A stretch of DNA of 64,000 bases from Methanoprimaticola sp047501175. GTDB lineage: Archaea > Thermoplasmatota > Thermoplasmata > Methanomassiliicoccales > Methanomethylophilaceae. Position numbers and translations under genes: made by a program. Location of the stretch: NCBI RefSeq assembly GCF_047501175.1, contig NZ_JBEQWH010000004.1:62001-126000 (forward strand). Direction: 5' to 3'. This document shows, piece after piece, positions 40,694-49,700 of this stretch. Position 1 is the first letter of the stretch. Each line of letters begins with the position of its first letter. The notes under the pieces were generated by a model. That model saw only the letters and a list, made by a program, of their open reading frames with translations. It had not been told where the DNA came from and ran no database searches.

Positions 40694-42274
40694 TCACTCC
40701 GCCAGGTCCAGGAACTTAACGTCCTCGGTGCCGACCGCCTCGGCGACCTTGGCGACGACGTCCTCGGGGATGTTGCTGTCCACGGTGAGGAACATCATGG
40801 CGCACTTCCCGCTCCTCCCGACGGTCATCTGGGCGATGTTGACGCCGGCGTCGCCGATGATGTTGCCGACGATGCCGATGACCCCGGGCTCGTCCTTGTA
40901 GCGGACGTACATCATGTCCCCGCTCATGGGTATGTCGAAGGAGAATGCGTCCACCCCGACCAGCCTGGGTATGCCCCCGATGACGGTACCGCGGATCGCA
41001 CGGGTCTTCCCGGCGTAGGTGAACTTGACCTCGATGATGCTGGAGTAGTCCTTTGCGGTGTCGTTGCTGGTCTCGGCGATCTCGATGCCCTTCTGCTTCG
41101 CGACGGGGAGGGCGTTGATGATGTTGGCGGACCCGATTATGTTCCTGAGGTACCCAATGATCGTGGTGACGGTCAGGAGCTTGGTCTGCTTGCCCGCGAG
41201 GCCTCCGCAGTACGCGATCTCGATCTTGTCCAGGGGGTTGTTGCCAACCATCTGCTGGACGAGCGACCCCATCCTCTCGGCCAGGGGCATGAACGGCTCG
41301 GTCTGTGCGTCCAGCTTGCCGCGGGGCGCGTTGATGGCGTTGGAGACCACGTCGTCCTTCAGGTACATCGCCACGTGCTCGGCGATCTCGATGGCGACCC
41401 TCTCCTGGGCCTCCACGGTGGACGCCCCGAGGTGGGGCGTGGTGACCAGGTTCTCGAGCTCGAGGAGCTTCTTCTCGTCGTCGTTCAGGGGCTCGTCGCA
41501 CCAAACGTCGAACGCGGCGCCCGCGATGATCTTCTCCTTCAGCGCGGTGTAGAGGTCGTCCTCATTGACGATGCCGCCGCGCGCCACGTTGGCGATGCGC
41601 GCGTTGGGCCTCATCATCTTGAACTGCGGGAGGGAGATCATGTTCCTGGTCTCCGGCAGCAGCGGGGTGTGGATGGTCATGAAGTCGGACTTGGAGATCA
41701 CTTCCTCCAGCGTGGTGAGCCTCACCCCGAGGGAGTCCGCGACGTCCTTCGGGAGGAACGGGTCGTACCCGATCATGGTCATGTTGAACGCCTTCATGCG
41801 CTTGGCGACCTCGCCTCCGACGCGCCCGACGCCGATGATCCCCAGGACCTTCCCGTTGAGCTCGACGCCGGTGTACTTGGACCTCTTCCACTCGCCCCTG
41901 TGCATGGACTCGTGGGCGAAGGGGATGTTCCTGGCAAGTGCCAGCAGCATCGCGCAGGAGTGCTCGGCGGCGGACAGGATGTTCGCCGACGGCGTGTTCA
42001 TGACGAGTATGCCCTTGTCCGTAGCGTAGGGCACGTCGATGTTGTCCACGCCGACCCCTGCGCGTCCGATGACCCTCAGGTTCTTCCCGGCGTCGATGAC
42101 CTTCTTCGTGGCCTTCGTGCCAGACCTGATAATGAGGCAGTCGTAATCGCCGATGATGCCGCAGAGCTCGTCCTCGGAGAGCCCGGGCCTCTCATCAACC
42201 TGGAATCCTGCGTCCTTGAGGATCCTGACCCCGTCCTCGGAGAGCGGGTCTGAAATCAGTACTTTTGCAACCAT
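40694..42274 (-). CDS. serA: D-3-phosphoglycerate dehydrogenase
   Basis: First step of serine synthesis. The 526-residue enzyme has VIGRAGVGVDNIDV, the NAD-binding LGIIGVGRVGGEVAKRMKAF, NVARGGIVNEDDLYTAL and the catalytic His in TTPHLGASTVEAQERVA. An intervening ASB-type domain and a C-terminal ACT domain (VRYKDEPGVIGIVGNIIGDAGVNIAQMTVGR) follow, so serine feedback is likely. The ATG at 42274 is preferred. A GTG at 42280 overlaps the aminotransferase stop (GTGA) and is in frame. The upstream aminotransferase completes the pathway. Confidence 0.95.
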   Translation of the reverse strand: MVAKVLISDPLSEDGVRILKDAGFQVDERPGLSEDELCGIIGDYDCLIIRSGTKATKKVIDAGKNLRVIGRAGVGVDNIDVPYATDKGILVMNTPSANILSAAEHSCAMLLALARNIPFAHESMHRGEWKRSKYTGVELNGKVLGIIGVGRVGGEVAKRMKAFNMTMIGYDPFLPKDVADSLGVRLTTLEEVISKSDFMTIHTPLLPETRNMISLPQFKMMRPNARIANVARGGIVNEDDLYTALKEKIIAGAAFDVWCDEPLNDDEKKLLELENLVTTPHLGASTVEAQERVAIEIAEHVAMYLKDDVVSNAINAPRGKLDAQTEPFMPLAERMGSLVQQMVGNNPLDKIEIAYCGGLAGKQTKLLTVTTIIGYLRNIIGSANIINALPVAKQKGIEIAETSNDTAKDYSSIIEVKFTYAGKTRAIRGTVIGGIPRLVGVDAFSFDIPMSGDMMYVRYKDEPGVIGIVGNIIGDAGVNIAQMTVGRSGKCAMMFLTVDSNIPEDVVAKVAEAVGTEDVKFLDLAE

Positions 42275-42276
42275 GT

Positions 42277-43332
42277 TCACTCCTCCAAAATCTCATCGAA
42301 AGCGGCCAGGAGCTCCCTGATGCCCGCAGGCGTCACGTCTCCCATGTGGCCGATCCTGAACGTCTTCTCCTTGACCTCCCCGTATCCGTTGGAGATCTCG
42401 TAGCCCTTGGCCTTCAGCTTCTTGTGGAACGCATCGAAGTCGAGCTCCCCCCTGTTGAGGACGGAGAGCGCCTTGGAACGGTACCCCTCCTCGGGGAACA
42501 CGCCTGCCAGCCTCCTGTCGGCCCAGTCCTCGATGAGGGCGGCCATCTCGGCGTGCCTGGCATAGCGGTTGGACATGCCCTCCTTGAGCATCTTGTCCAG
42601 CTGGTAGTCCAGCCCGTACATGAGGGACACGGGCGGCGTGGTCAGGGCGTAGTTGGTGTCGCTCTGCTTCTTGATCTTGAGCAGGTCGGTGTAGAAACCG
42701 CGGTTCTTCACGGTCTTGGCCTTCTCGAGCATCCTCTCGCCGCAGAGCATGATGGCGAGTCCCGGGGGCAGCCCCAGGTCCTTCTGCGTGCCGAATATGA
42801 TGGCGTCGGCATCCATGTCCCTGACCTTCATGTCCATGGCGAACGCGGCCGTGACGGCGTCGACGATCTTCAGGGCGTCGGGGTTCTGCTCGGACACCGC
42901 CTTGGAGAGTGCCACGCTGTCGCTGAACACCCCCGTGGAGGACTCGTTGGCCGCCCAGTGGACCGCCTCTATGTCCTTGCCGACCTTCCCGGCTATGTCC
43001 TCGGGCTTCATGGCCTTGCCCCAGGGGACCTGGACCTTGTCCACGGCCTTCCCGTTGAGCTCGGCGATCTCGATGAGCCTGTTGCCGAAGGAACCGTTGG
43101 TGATCCCGAGGCACCTCTCGTTCACGGCGTTCCTGATGGCACCCTCGTTGAACACGGTGGCGGACCCGGCGACCAGGAAGACGTCCATGTCGGTGTCGAG
43201 GGCCTTGCGGATCTTCTCCACGATGTTCGCGTGGAGCTCCTTGTACTCGCCGGAGCGATGCGTAATCATAGGCTTGGTCATCGATTCGAGAGTGTCGGGC
43301 GCGACGTGAACGGGGCCCACTGTGTACAGCAT
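42277..43332 (-). CDS. Class V aminotransferase (probable serine pathway)
   Basis: PLP enzyme of 351 residues in the alanine-glyoxylate/serine-pyruvate subgroup. It has LYTVGPVHVAPDTLESM, THRSGEY, FLVAGSATVFNEGAIRN, NGSFGNRLIEIA, VHWAANESSTGV, IVDAVTAAFAMDM and the PLP-Lys segment IIFGTQKDLGLPPGL. Adjacent serA suggests it works as phosphoserine aminotransferase or serine-glyoxylate type, which in some methanogens replaces SerC. I start at the ATG at 43332. A TTG at 43341 is in frame. Confidence 0.85.
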   Translation of the reverse strand: MLYTVGPVHVAPDTLESMTKPMITHRSGEYKELHANIVEKIRKALDTDMDVFLVAGSATVFNEGAIRNAVNERCLGITNGSFGNRLIEIAELNGKAVDKVQVPWGKAMKPEDIAGKVGKDIEAVHWAANESSTGVFSDSVALSKAVSEQNPDALKIVDAVTAAFAMDMKVRDMDADAIIFGTQKDLGLPPGLAIMLCGERMLEKAKTVKNRGFYTDLLKIKKQSDTNYALTTPPVSLMYGLDYQLDKMLKEGMSNRYARHAEMAALIEDWADRRLAGVFPEEGYRSKALSVLNRGELDFDAFHKKLKAKGYEISNGYGEVKEKTFRIGHMGDVTPAGIRELLAAFDEILEE

Positions 43333-43574
43333 TCTGCTCAAGATAATCCCTCATGCCCTGAGGCTGATGCATTGTGTATCGGAGCCTCCTAATTAAAGGT
43401 CACGCGTGTGCGAGAGGGGTGAAAGAAGGAACGTGTGAGGATAGATGATGTATTTTGTTCATAATTGTATAAAAACATGAAAATTTAGATCATGTGTGAT
43501 GGTGAAAAATGGATGTTCCGAATGTTCTGGTGAAAAAACAATATCATCTTGATTTTGGACCATTTTTCATGAGT
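43333..43574. other. AT-rich intergenic region
   Basis: From 43430 the composition turns strongly AT-rich. No ORF, tRNA or repeat family is recognised, only short dyads such as ATCATGTGTGAT near 43490. Confidence 0.3.
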
Positions 43575-43622
43575 GTAGTCTATTCAGCAAATTCTTTAAA
43601 TTGAATTTGCTATTTAGACTAC
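43575..43622 (+). promoter_or_regulatory. 48-bp nested palindrome over the TATA box of the wHTH regulator gene
   Basis: Outer arms GTAGTCTA (43575-43582) and TAGACTAC (43615-43622) and inner arms AGCAAATTC (43586-43594) and GAATTTGCT (43603-43611) share one centre (43598.5). The central TTTAAATT is the likely TATA box, about 25 bp before the ATG, which begins at the very next base. Binding there would block TBP directly. Confidence 0.85.
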
Positions 43623-44561
43623 ATGTATTCTGCAGGCGAGCTGAGGTTCGTCCATGCCGTCGGAACGGGCCGCGACACCGTCGGGAAGGTCGCATCGGAG
43701 CTCGGGATGACCGGGAACGGGGCGTACAGGATCGCCAGGTCCCTCAGGGAGAAGGGCGTGGTGTCCGTGTCCCGCGGGAGGGTGTCGCTCGAGAGGAGGG
43801 CACATGTCGGGAAGCTCGCGGAGGTCCTGACCGGTGACGCGGGGCTCGTGGACCTGCTGTCGGGGTGCGGCATACCGGTCCTGATGGGATTCCTCGCGCC
43901 ATCCACGGTGACGGACGTCGCGAGGGCGCTGGAGCTCAACCGCGTGACGGTGTCACGGAAGGCGTCCGAGGCATCCGGACGGGGGATCCTCGTCCGCACG
44001 GACGGCGGACTGACCGTGAACCGCAGGGCATGGGCCGACCTGGCGGTGTTCCTGGAGGAGCAGCAGAGGTACGACTCGGTGACCGTGGACGGGATAGACC
44101 ATCCGGTGACCGTCTACCGCCGCGGGAGGGACTTCGTCGTGTACTCGTCCCCTACGGACGAGGGCGACCCGAGGACGGGGTTCTCGGTTTACGGGGACCA
44201 TGGGGTGGAGCTCGTCACCCGCAGGACGTACTACTGCAGGACGGACAGGGAGCTCACCATGGCGGACGCGTTCGTCCATTCCCTATATATCATAGAAATA
44301 GAGGAGGATTGGAACGACAGGCTCCTCGCGGTGATATTCTATCTGAAGCACAGGGACGTCCTGAGGAGGTTCGACCACCCGCTGATAAGGAGGATGGAGT
44401 CGGTCATCGCGGGAAGGTCCCCCAAGGGATGGCCGCTGAGGTCCGAGGTCAGGGACGTGATGGAGGCGTACGGAGTGGAGATGCCAGGGGAGGACCGAGG
44501 GATAATCTCTGGAGGATGTCAGAGAGGTCTGTATCCCCCGGTCATCGGTTCAGAGGATTGA
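43623..44561 (+). CDS. Winged-helix transcriptional regulator, two HTH segments
   Basis: A 312-residue protein. Residues ~1-50 are an HTH (ELRFVHAVGTGRDTVGKVASELGMTGNGAYRIARSLREKGVVSV). A second HTH lies at ~85-125 (GFLAPSTVTDVARALELNRVTVSRKASEASGRGILV). The C-terminal ~190 residues are a sensor-like region with DRELTMADAFVHSLYIIEIEEDWNDRLLAVIFYLKHRD, of unknown family. The GC-rich gene follows an AT-rich promoter with a 48-bp palindrome, so autoregulation is likely. Its 3' end overlaps the convergent ATPase 2 gene by 12 bp. Confidence 0.75.
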   Translation: MYSAGELRFVHAVGTGRDTVGKVASELGMTGNGAYRIARSLREKGVVSVSRGRVSLERRAHVGKLAEVLTGDAGLVDLLSGCGIPVLMGFLAPSTVTDVARALELNRVTVSRKASEASGRGILVRTDGGLTVNRRAWADLAVFLEEQQRYDSVTVDGIDHPVTVYRRGRDFVVYSSPTDEGDPRTGFSVYGDHGVELVTRRTYYCRTDRELTMADAFVHSLYIIEIEEDWNDRLLAVIFYLKHRDVLRRFDHPLIRRMESVIAGRSPKGWPLRSEVRDVMEAYGVEMPGEDRGIISGGCQRGLYPPVIGSED

Positions 44562-46121
44562 CACGAACCCGTCGAACGACGCGTTCGAACCCAACATGAC
44601 GTTGCCCTCGAGATCCACGATCTTCGTCACCTGCACCTCCCTGAACAGGTCCCCCTCCCTGGCGAACACCTGCACCGTGCCGGGAGAGGCGATCCCGTGC
44701 TTCCTGCGCGGTATCGTGAGGACATAACCGGAACCGTCGACGGCCCAATCCCCTATGGTGAAGTTCCGTCTATACGGGCCGATGACGACGTCCGTCAGCA
44801 CATCCTGTCCGCCGATGGCCTCAATACCGCAGTACGTCGGTATCATCACGGAACAGTACAACGGCACCAGACGATATGCGTCCCCTCCTCCGCGCCTCAT
44901 GGACACCACGAACGCACGGTCGGGATTGTAATCGGAGATGTACCTCATCAGGCTCTTGGCATCGATCTTGATCTCGGCCTTCACCTCCACCGGGACCGGT
45001 CCATCCCTTCCGTCGATCAGGAAGTCCACCTCCAATTCGTTCTTCTTCCAGTAGAATGCCCTCTCGGCACCCCCGGACAACATCTGGCACAGGACATGGT
45101 TCTCCGCCAGCGCACCCCTGAACAGATGGTCGTCCCCGGTGCCTCCTGACATGACCTCCCCTCCCTTCCCGGACATGACCCTGAGGATGCCCACATCGGC
45201 CATGTACAGTTTGAAGTTCGTCGGCATGCACACGCCGCTCAACGGGACCGCGGGGGACTGCACACGACACACCTTGTAGACCAGGCCAGCGTCAATCAGC
45301 CATGTCAGTGCCTTCTCCAGGTCCTTTGCCCTGGCCCCCGGCTTCGCGTGGCCGAAGACGAACTTCTTGCTCTCGCTGGCTATCTGCGAGGGTATGGAGT
45401 CCCAGATGTGGGTCACGTTCTGGAGTTCGTCACCCGCATGCTTGGAGAAGTCATCCCTGTAGTCCATGACGATGTTCTTCAGGATCCTGGTCACGGCGGA
45501 GATATTGTGGTTTTTGACCCACGACGATACCGCGCCAGGCATGCCCCCTACCAGATAATACTCCCGGAAGTACGGCTCCAACCGGTCATGGATCGGCTGG
45601 GGGACGATGTCGTCCTCCCCCTTGTCCATGATGTATCTCGCAAGGTCCCCCTCGCCGTTGGCATGGAGGAACTCTGGGAAGTCCATTGGGTACAGGCGTA
45701 TGCGGTCCACCTTCCCGACCGGGAACGAGTCGGGTTTCGATGTTATCAGCCCGAGGAGGGACCCGGCACATGCCACGTGCAGCTCCGGCATCTCCTCGGC
45801 GAAATACTTCAGCGAGGTCAGCGCGGACGGGACGCTCTGGATCTCGTCCAGGATCAGCAGGGTCCTCCCCGGCACTATCCTCCTGCCCTGGACGATCTCC
45901 AGGTTGCGCACGATCGCCTCGGGATCCAGGTCACCCTCAAACAGGGCTCCGACGGAGCCGGTCCTCTCGAAGTTCACGTACACCATGGAATCGAACTCCT
46001 TCCTGCCGAACTCCTTCAGCAGGAACGTCTTCCCGCACTGACGGACACCCTCCAACAGGAGAGGCTTCCTGTCAGGACTGGCCTTCCATCCCATGAGCTC
46101 CCCGTACGCTCTTCTGTACAT
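44550..46121 (-). CDS. DUF4143-type AAA ATPase 2 with C-terminal extension
   Basis: A 523-residue ATPase. Walker A is GVRQCGKT (25-32) and Walker B is LLILDEIQSV (88-97). Sensor-like ACAGSLLGL, YPMDFPEFLHA and the YYLVGGMPGAV motif are typical of the family. The DUF4143 part holds a PD-(D/E)XK-like pattern: ELEVDFLIDGRDGPVPVEVKAE, with Asp366, Glu379 and Lys381. An extra ~80 residues (440-523) form a beta-rich tail absent from ATPases 3 and 4. A TATA-like TTTTATAAC lies about 26 bp before the ATG. A TTTATG-N8-CATAAA dyad is at 46163-46182. It converges with the wHTH regulator. Confidence 0.85.
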   Translation of the reverse strand: MYRRAYGELMGWKASPDRKPLLLEGVRQCGKTFLLKEFGRKEFDSMVYVNFERTGSVGALFEGDLDPEAIVRNLEIVQGRRIVPGRTLLILDEIQSVPSALTSLKYFAEEMPELHVACAGSLLGLITSKPDSFPVGKVDRIRLYPMDFPEFLHANGEGDLARYIMDKGEDDIVPQPIHDRLEPYFREYYLVGGMPGAVSSWVKNHNISAVTRILKNIVMDYRDDFSKHAGDELQNVTHIWDSIPSQIASESKKFVFGHAKPGARAKDLEKALTWLIDAGLVYKVCRVQSPAVPLSGVCMPTNFKLYMADVGILRVMSGKGGEVMSGGTGDDHLFRGALAENHVLCQMLSGGAERAFYWKKNELEVDFLIDGRDGPVPVEVKAEIKIDAKSLMRYISDYNPDRAFVVSMRRGGGDAYRLVPLYCSVMIPTYCGIEAIGGQDVLTDVVIGPYRRNFTIGDWAVDGSGYVLTIPRRKHGIASPGTVQVFAREGDLFREVQVTKIVDLEGNVMLGSNASFDGFVSIL

Positions 46122-46182
46122 ATGCCTCAGAGTGTGATTCGGTTATAAAATAACATGCTGAATTTATGCATTTTTACATAAA

Positions 46183-46671
46183 AATATGGTCTGAATCTTG
46201 CATTTTCATAGAAATTTTTAACGCCGTTTATCATTCAGAAAGTCTGCTAATGGTGTGTTTTATGCATAGAAATATACGTGAAAATCCACGATTTCGATGA
46301 TTATCCACGGAATATGTGATGATTCTACGATGATTGTAGGCATATCCTCCGAATTCAAAGACACTCCATAGGATGCTAATGGCAATATGTGATGATAATA
46401 TCTTAATCGGTAGGTGTGATCGGTCACCGGAGGGCCGCATGCCACAGCTGTCACAGGACCCTAGGGCAGAGTCGTCCCTGCATGATGGCACGCTGTTGCT
46501 TCTGCATGCAGACATGTGTATGCATGGAGACATCGCAAACATGCAGTCCCTTCCTTTGACGGAGGCATCCGCAGGAGGCCTTACGAAGTGTGCGATCCCG
46601 CTATGGCGGAAGTCCCCCGACGTGAGAACAGGGTGTTTTCCTGATACGCGCACCGAGGAACCGCCACGCAA
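46183..46671. other. AT-rich to mixed intergenic region
   Basis: No supported gene. An AATATGTGATGAT-type 13-mer occurs near 46311 and again near 46385. Open frames on either strand look non-coding. Confidence 0.3.
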
Positions 46672-46777
46672 GGGTTTATATCGATGGACCGTTGGGCGGT
46701 GACAGGCATTGTGTATACCTGAGTACGGAGAGGATGAGAGTTCAGGTGCCTGACCGGAGAAATCCGGAGGAATACAC
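46672..46777 (+). promoter_or_regulatory. Promoter and structured leader of surface protein A
   Basis: TATA-like GGGTTTATATCG at 46672-46683, then a ~75-base leader containing AGGCATTGTGTATACCTGAG. A hairpin CCGGA-GAAA-TCCGG at 46754-46767 runs into the Shine-Dalgarno (TCCGGAGGAA) 8 bases before the ATG. Nearly the same leader stands before surface protein B. Confidence 0.75.
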
Positions 46778-49700
46778 ATGAAAACAACCAAATTGGAAGT
46801 CACGGGGGGGGGCTATGCCGCTCAAAACTCCTCGCGGCTATCGCCGTTCTGGCGATCGCGTTCGCGGTCTTCGCAGCTGTACCTGCAGTTGCCGATGACA
46901 GCGATGCGAATACAACACCAGTTGATGTCGATACTGCGTCAGATATCACTGATGGTGCCAGCAATGGAATTCTCAAACTGACTGCTAACACAACTTGGAA
47001 TCTGAAAGCAGATGTATCTGTCACAACACTGAAACAGATTAATCTTGCTGGATACACACTCACGATTCAGAGCGATCCTGACGCCAAGGCCAACTACACG
47101 CTCACGCTGACCTCGGCCGCCACCGACGTCTCGTTCATCATCAACTCTGGCAACACTCAGTCCAGTGTTATTGTTGATAAAGCCGATGTCGAGCTTACTG
47201 GCAACACCACCACTGCCACATTCATCAACATGAATGCCGAAAGCCCCCAAGGGGTAGTCTTCGACATCAAGAATGCCTCCAACGTCACCGTCGAAGCGAA
47301 CGGTGCACACTCCGCAGTCCAGACCGCGAACAACACTGTGTTCAAGGTTTCTGGAGCCTCCGCACTCGACTTCATCGGGAACAGTGGGGTACAGTGCGCA
47401 TACTTCGATATCAGCGGAAAATCCGTTGTCAATGCGGATATCGGGAACGCTTCCGTCGCTGGATACTTCAACATGAACGATGCCAATGTTAACGTCGAGA
47501 ACATCAACATCTATGGAGCGAAACTTGTCGCTTCCGACATCAACGCCACCGGCTTTGTCGGAGTATATGCAAAACAGAGTACTACTTCCAACATCGCTGG
47601 GCAGACTGCCGCCATCAATGCTTCGGAGATCACACTCTTCACCGACTCGGAAATCGTTTCTCCTGAGCTGTACAACGGACTCTACAATGCAGTCAGTGGG
47701 ACCTCTACTGCAAATGGGACTGCTGCCAAGTTCACCGACGGAACCGTCGAGTTCCAGAACATCAATGCTGACAGTAAGGCCGCTACCGGATGGACCTTCA
47801 ACGGGACCACCGTTCGCGGTGCGACCACTGTCGAGGCCGCAAAGGACGCGAATGTTACCATCACCGGTGGAGACAACGGCCTTATTCTCGGAGAGAATGC
47901 CTCTCTCACACTCGTCGAAGGTAACAAGTTCGTCGGAAAGATCGGATACATCGCAGACGATGGGAAGGCGAAGCTGACCACTGTTTCTGAGAACGGCCTC
48001 GTTGCCGGGACTGACGGACTGACCTTCTCCGAGGGATCCGTTGTTCTCTCCGGTACTATCAACGCTACTACCGCGGTCACCATCACTGCGAATGGGGATG
48101 TCGAGATCGACGGTGCGACTATCACCGGGACCACGACCACTGCTGGAGGCCTCACCGTTACCATCGACAACGGCGCTGGGAACAGTGTTTCTGTAGTTGG
48201 AAAACTCACTGTTGCTGAGGGTGGATCTCTGACGGTCACTCAAGGTAGCAAGCTCACTGTCGATCCTAAGGCCACCCTCGCAGTCGGAGGAACCGTCTCC
48301 GGAGCCATCGACAACAAGGGAACCATCGCATTGATCAGTCAGAAGGCAAACGTCGCTGATGCGGACGTCACCGGGACTGGGACCGTCGACTCCTCCGCCA
48401 TCGCATCCGAGGGTACCATCAGCGGATCCTTCGACACCACTACAACATTCACCAAGAACCAGGTGATCACTGCGACAGGGGACGTCACCCTCGTCAAGGG
48501 GACCGTGTTCACATTCGAGGGAACCCTGATCATCCCCGAGGGGATAAAGTTCGTCGTCGAGGACGGAGCCCAACTCATCGTCAGCGGGATCGCCGGGAAG
48601 ATCGAGAACAACGGGGCCATAATCATCGAGTCCAAATCCCAGTCCAGCATCACTCCTACTGGAGCTTCTGAGGCTGTCGATCGCAACGGCGGATTCGTCA
48701 TCATGGGAGGATCCGAGGTCACCAACAACGGAACCATCACCCTCGACTACACCCTCCCTGAGGTCCCGAGCACATACTACTCCATGAACATCGCTTCGAA
48801 ATTCACCAACAACGGGAACGTCGTCGTTGGAGAGGATTCCGAACTCGTCATTTCTGCAACCAATGCAGTCAACGGTGTCGACGGAACCTTCAGCATCGCA
48901 GGGGCCTTCAGCATCGACGCACTCGCCAACGCGGGTCTCGTCACTATCAACGGAGAGGTCACCAAAGCCTCTAACATCTCCCTCACATCTGTGGATGCGA
49001 AGGTAGACATCGTCTCCATCGCTGGATCATTCCTGCTCTCTGTCAACAACACCGGATTCAACTCCGATGAGAAGCTCAACATCGTCAATGATGAGGCGCA
49101 GAAAATCAATATCAAAGCTGGAACCGGAACAGACGCCAGCAGTAGCAAGCAGGTCATTGAGGGAATCTCGATTACCCTGAAGACCGAGAAGACCGAGGAC
49201 TATACACAGAGCGACGAGAAGCCCCTCTACCAGCAGTTCGTCGTGAGCGGTAAAATCACCACCTCGTTCGTCGATACCACTGTTGACTCTGAGAAACTCG
49301 GAATCTCATATGTCTCCGCCTACGGACGTGCCGTGGTCTCTGAAGCAGTATCCGTTGGAGAGAAGATCACTTTCACCGTGAAGAATGACTCCGACCTCAT
49401 CGTCAGGGGAACCTTCGATGTGGTCAAGGGTGGAGTTTTCAACATCGGTGCAGCTGACTCGAACATAACCGGTTCCGCTGCAGGAGAGGTCACCGTCACT
49501 GGGAAACTGACCCTCATCGCAGCGGATCTCGATGCGACCGAGAAAAGTCGCATCAACGCCGCATCATACACCGTCGCGAGTACCACCGAGACCGACAAGA
49601 AGTACGTCTACACCGCTTTCGCAACAGCCGTTGCGGATGGTGCGAAAGTCATCAACATCCTCGGAGAGAATGATGTCGATGTCGATGTGACAATTCCTGC

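Noticed and set aside
46231..46803. 190-codon minus-strand open frame over the promoter of surface protein A
   Set aside because: Irregular Ser/His/Cys composition. It covers the conserved leader, whose conservation is explained by the sense gene.
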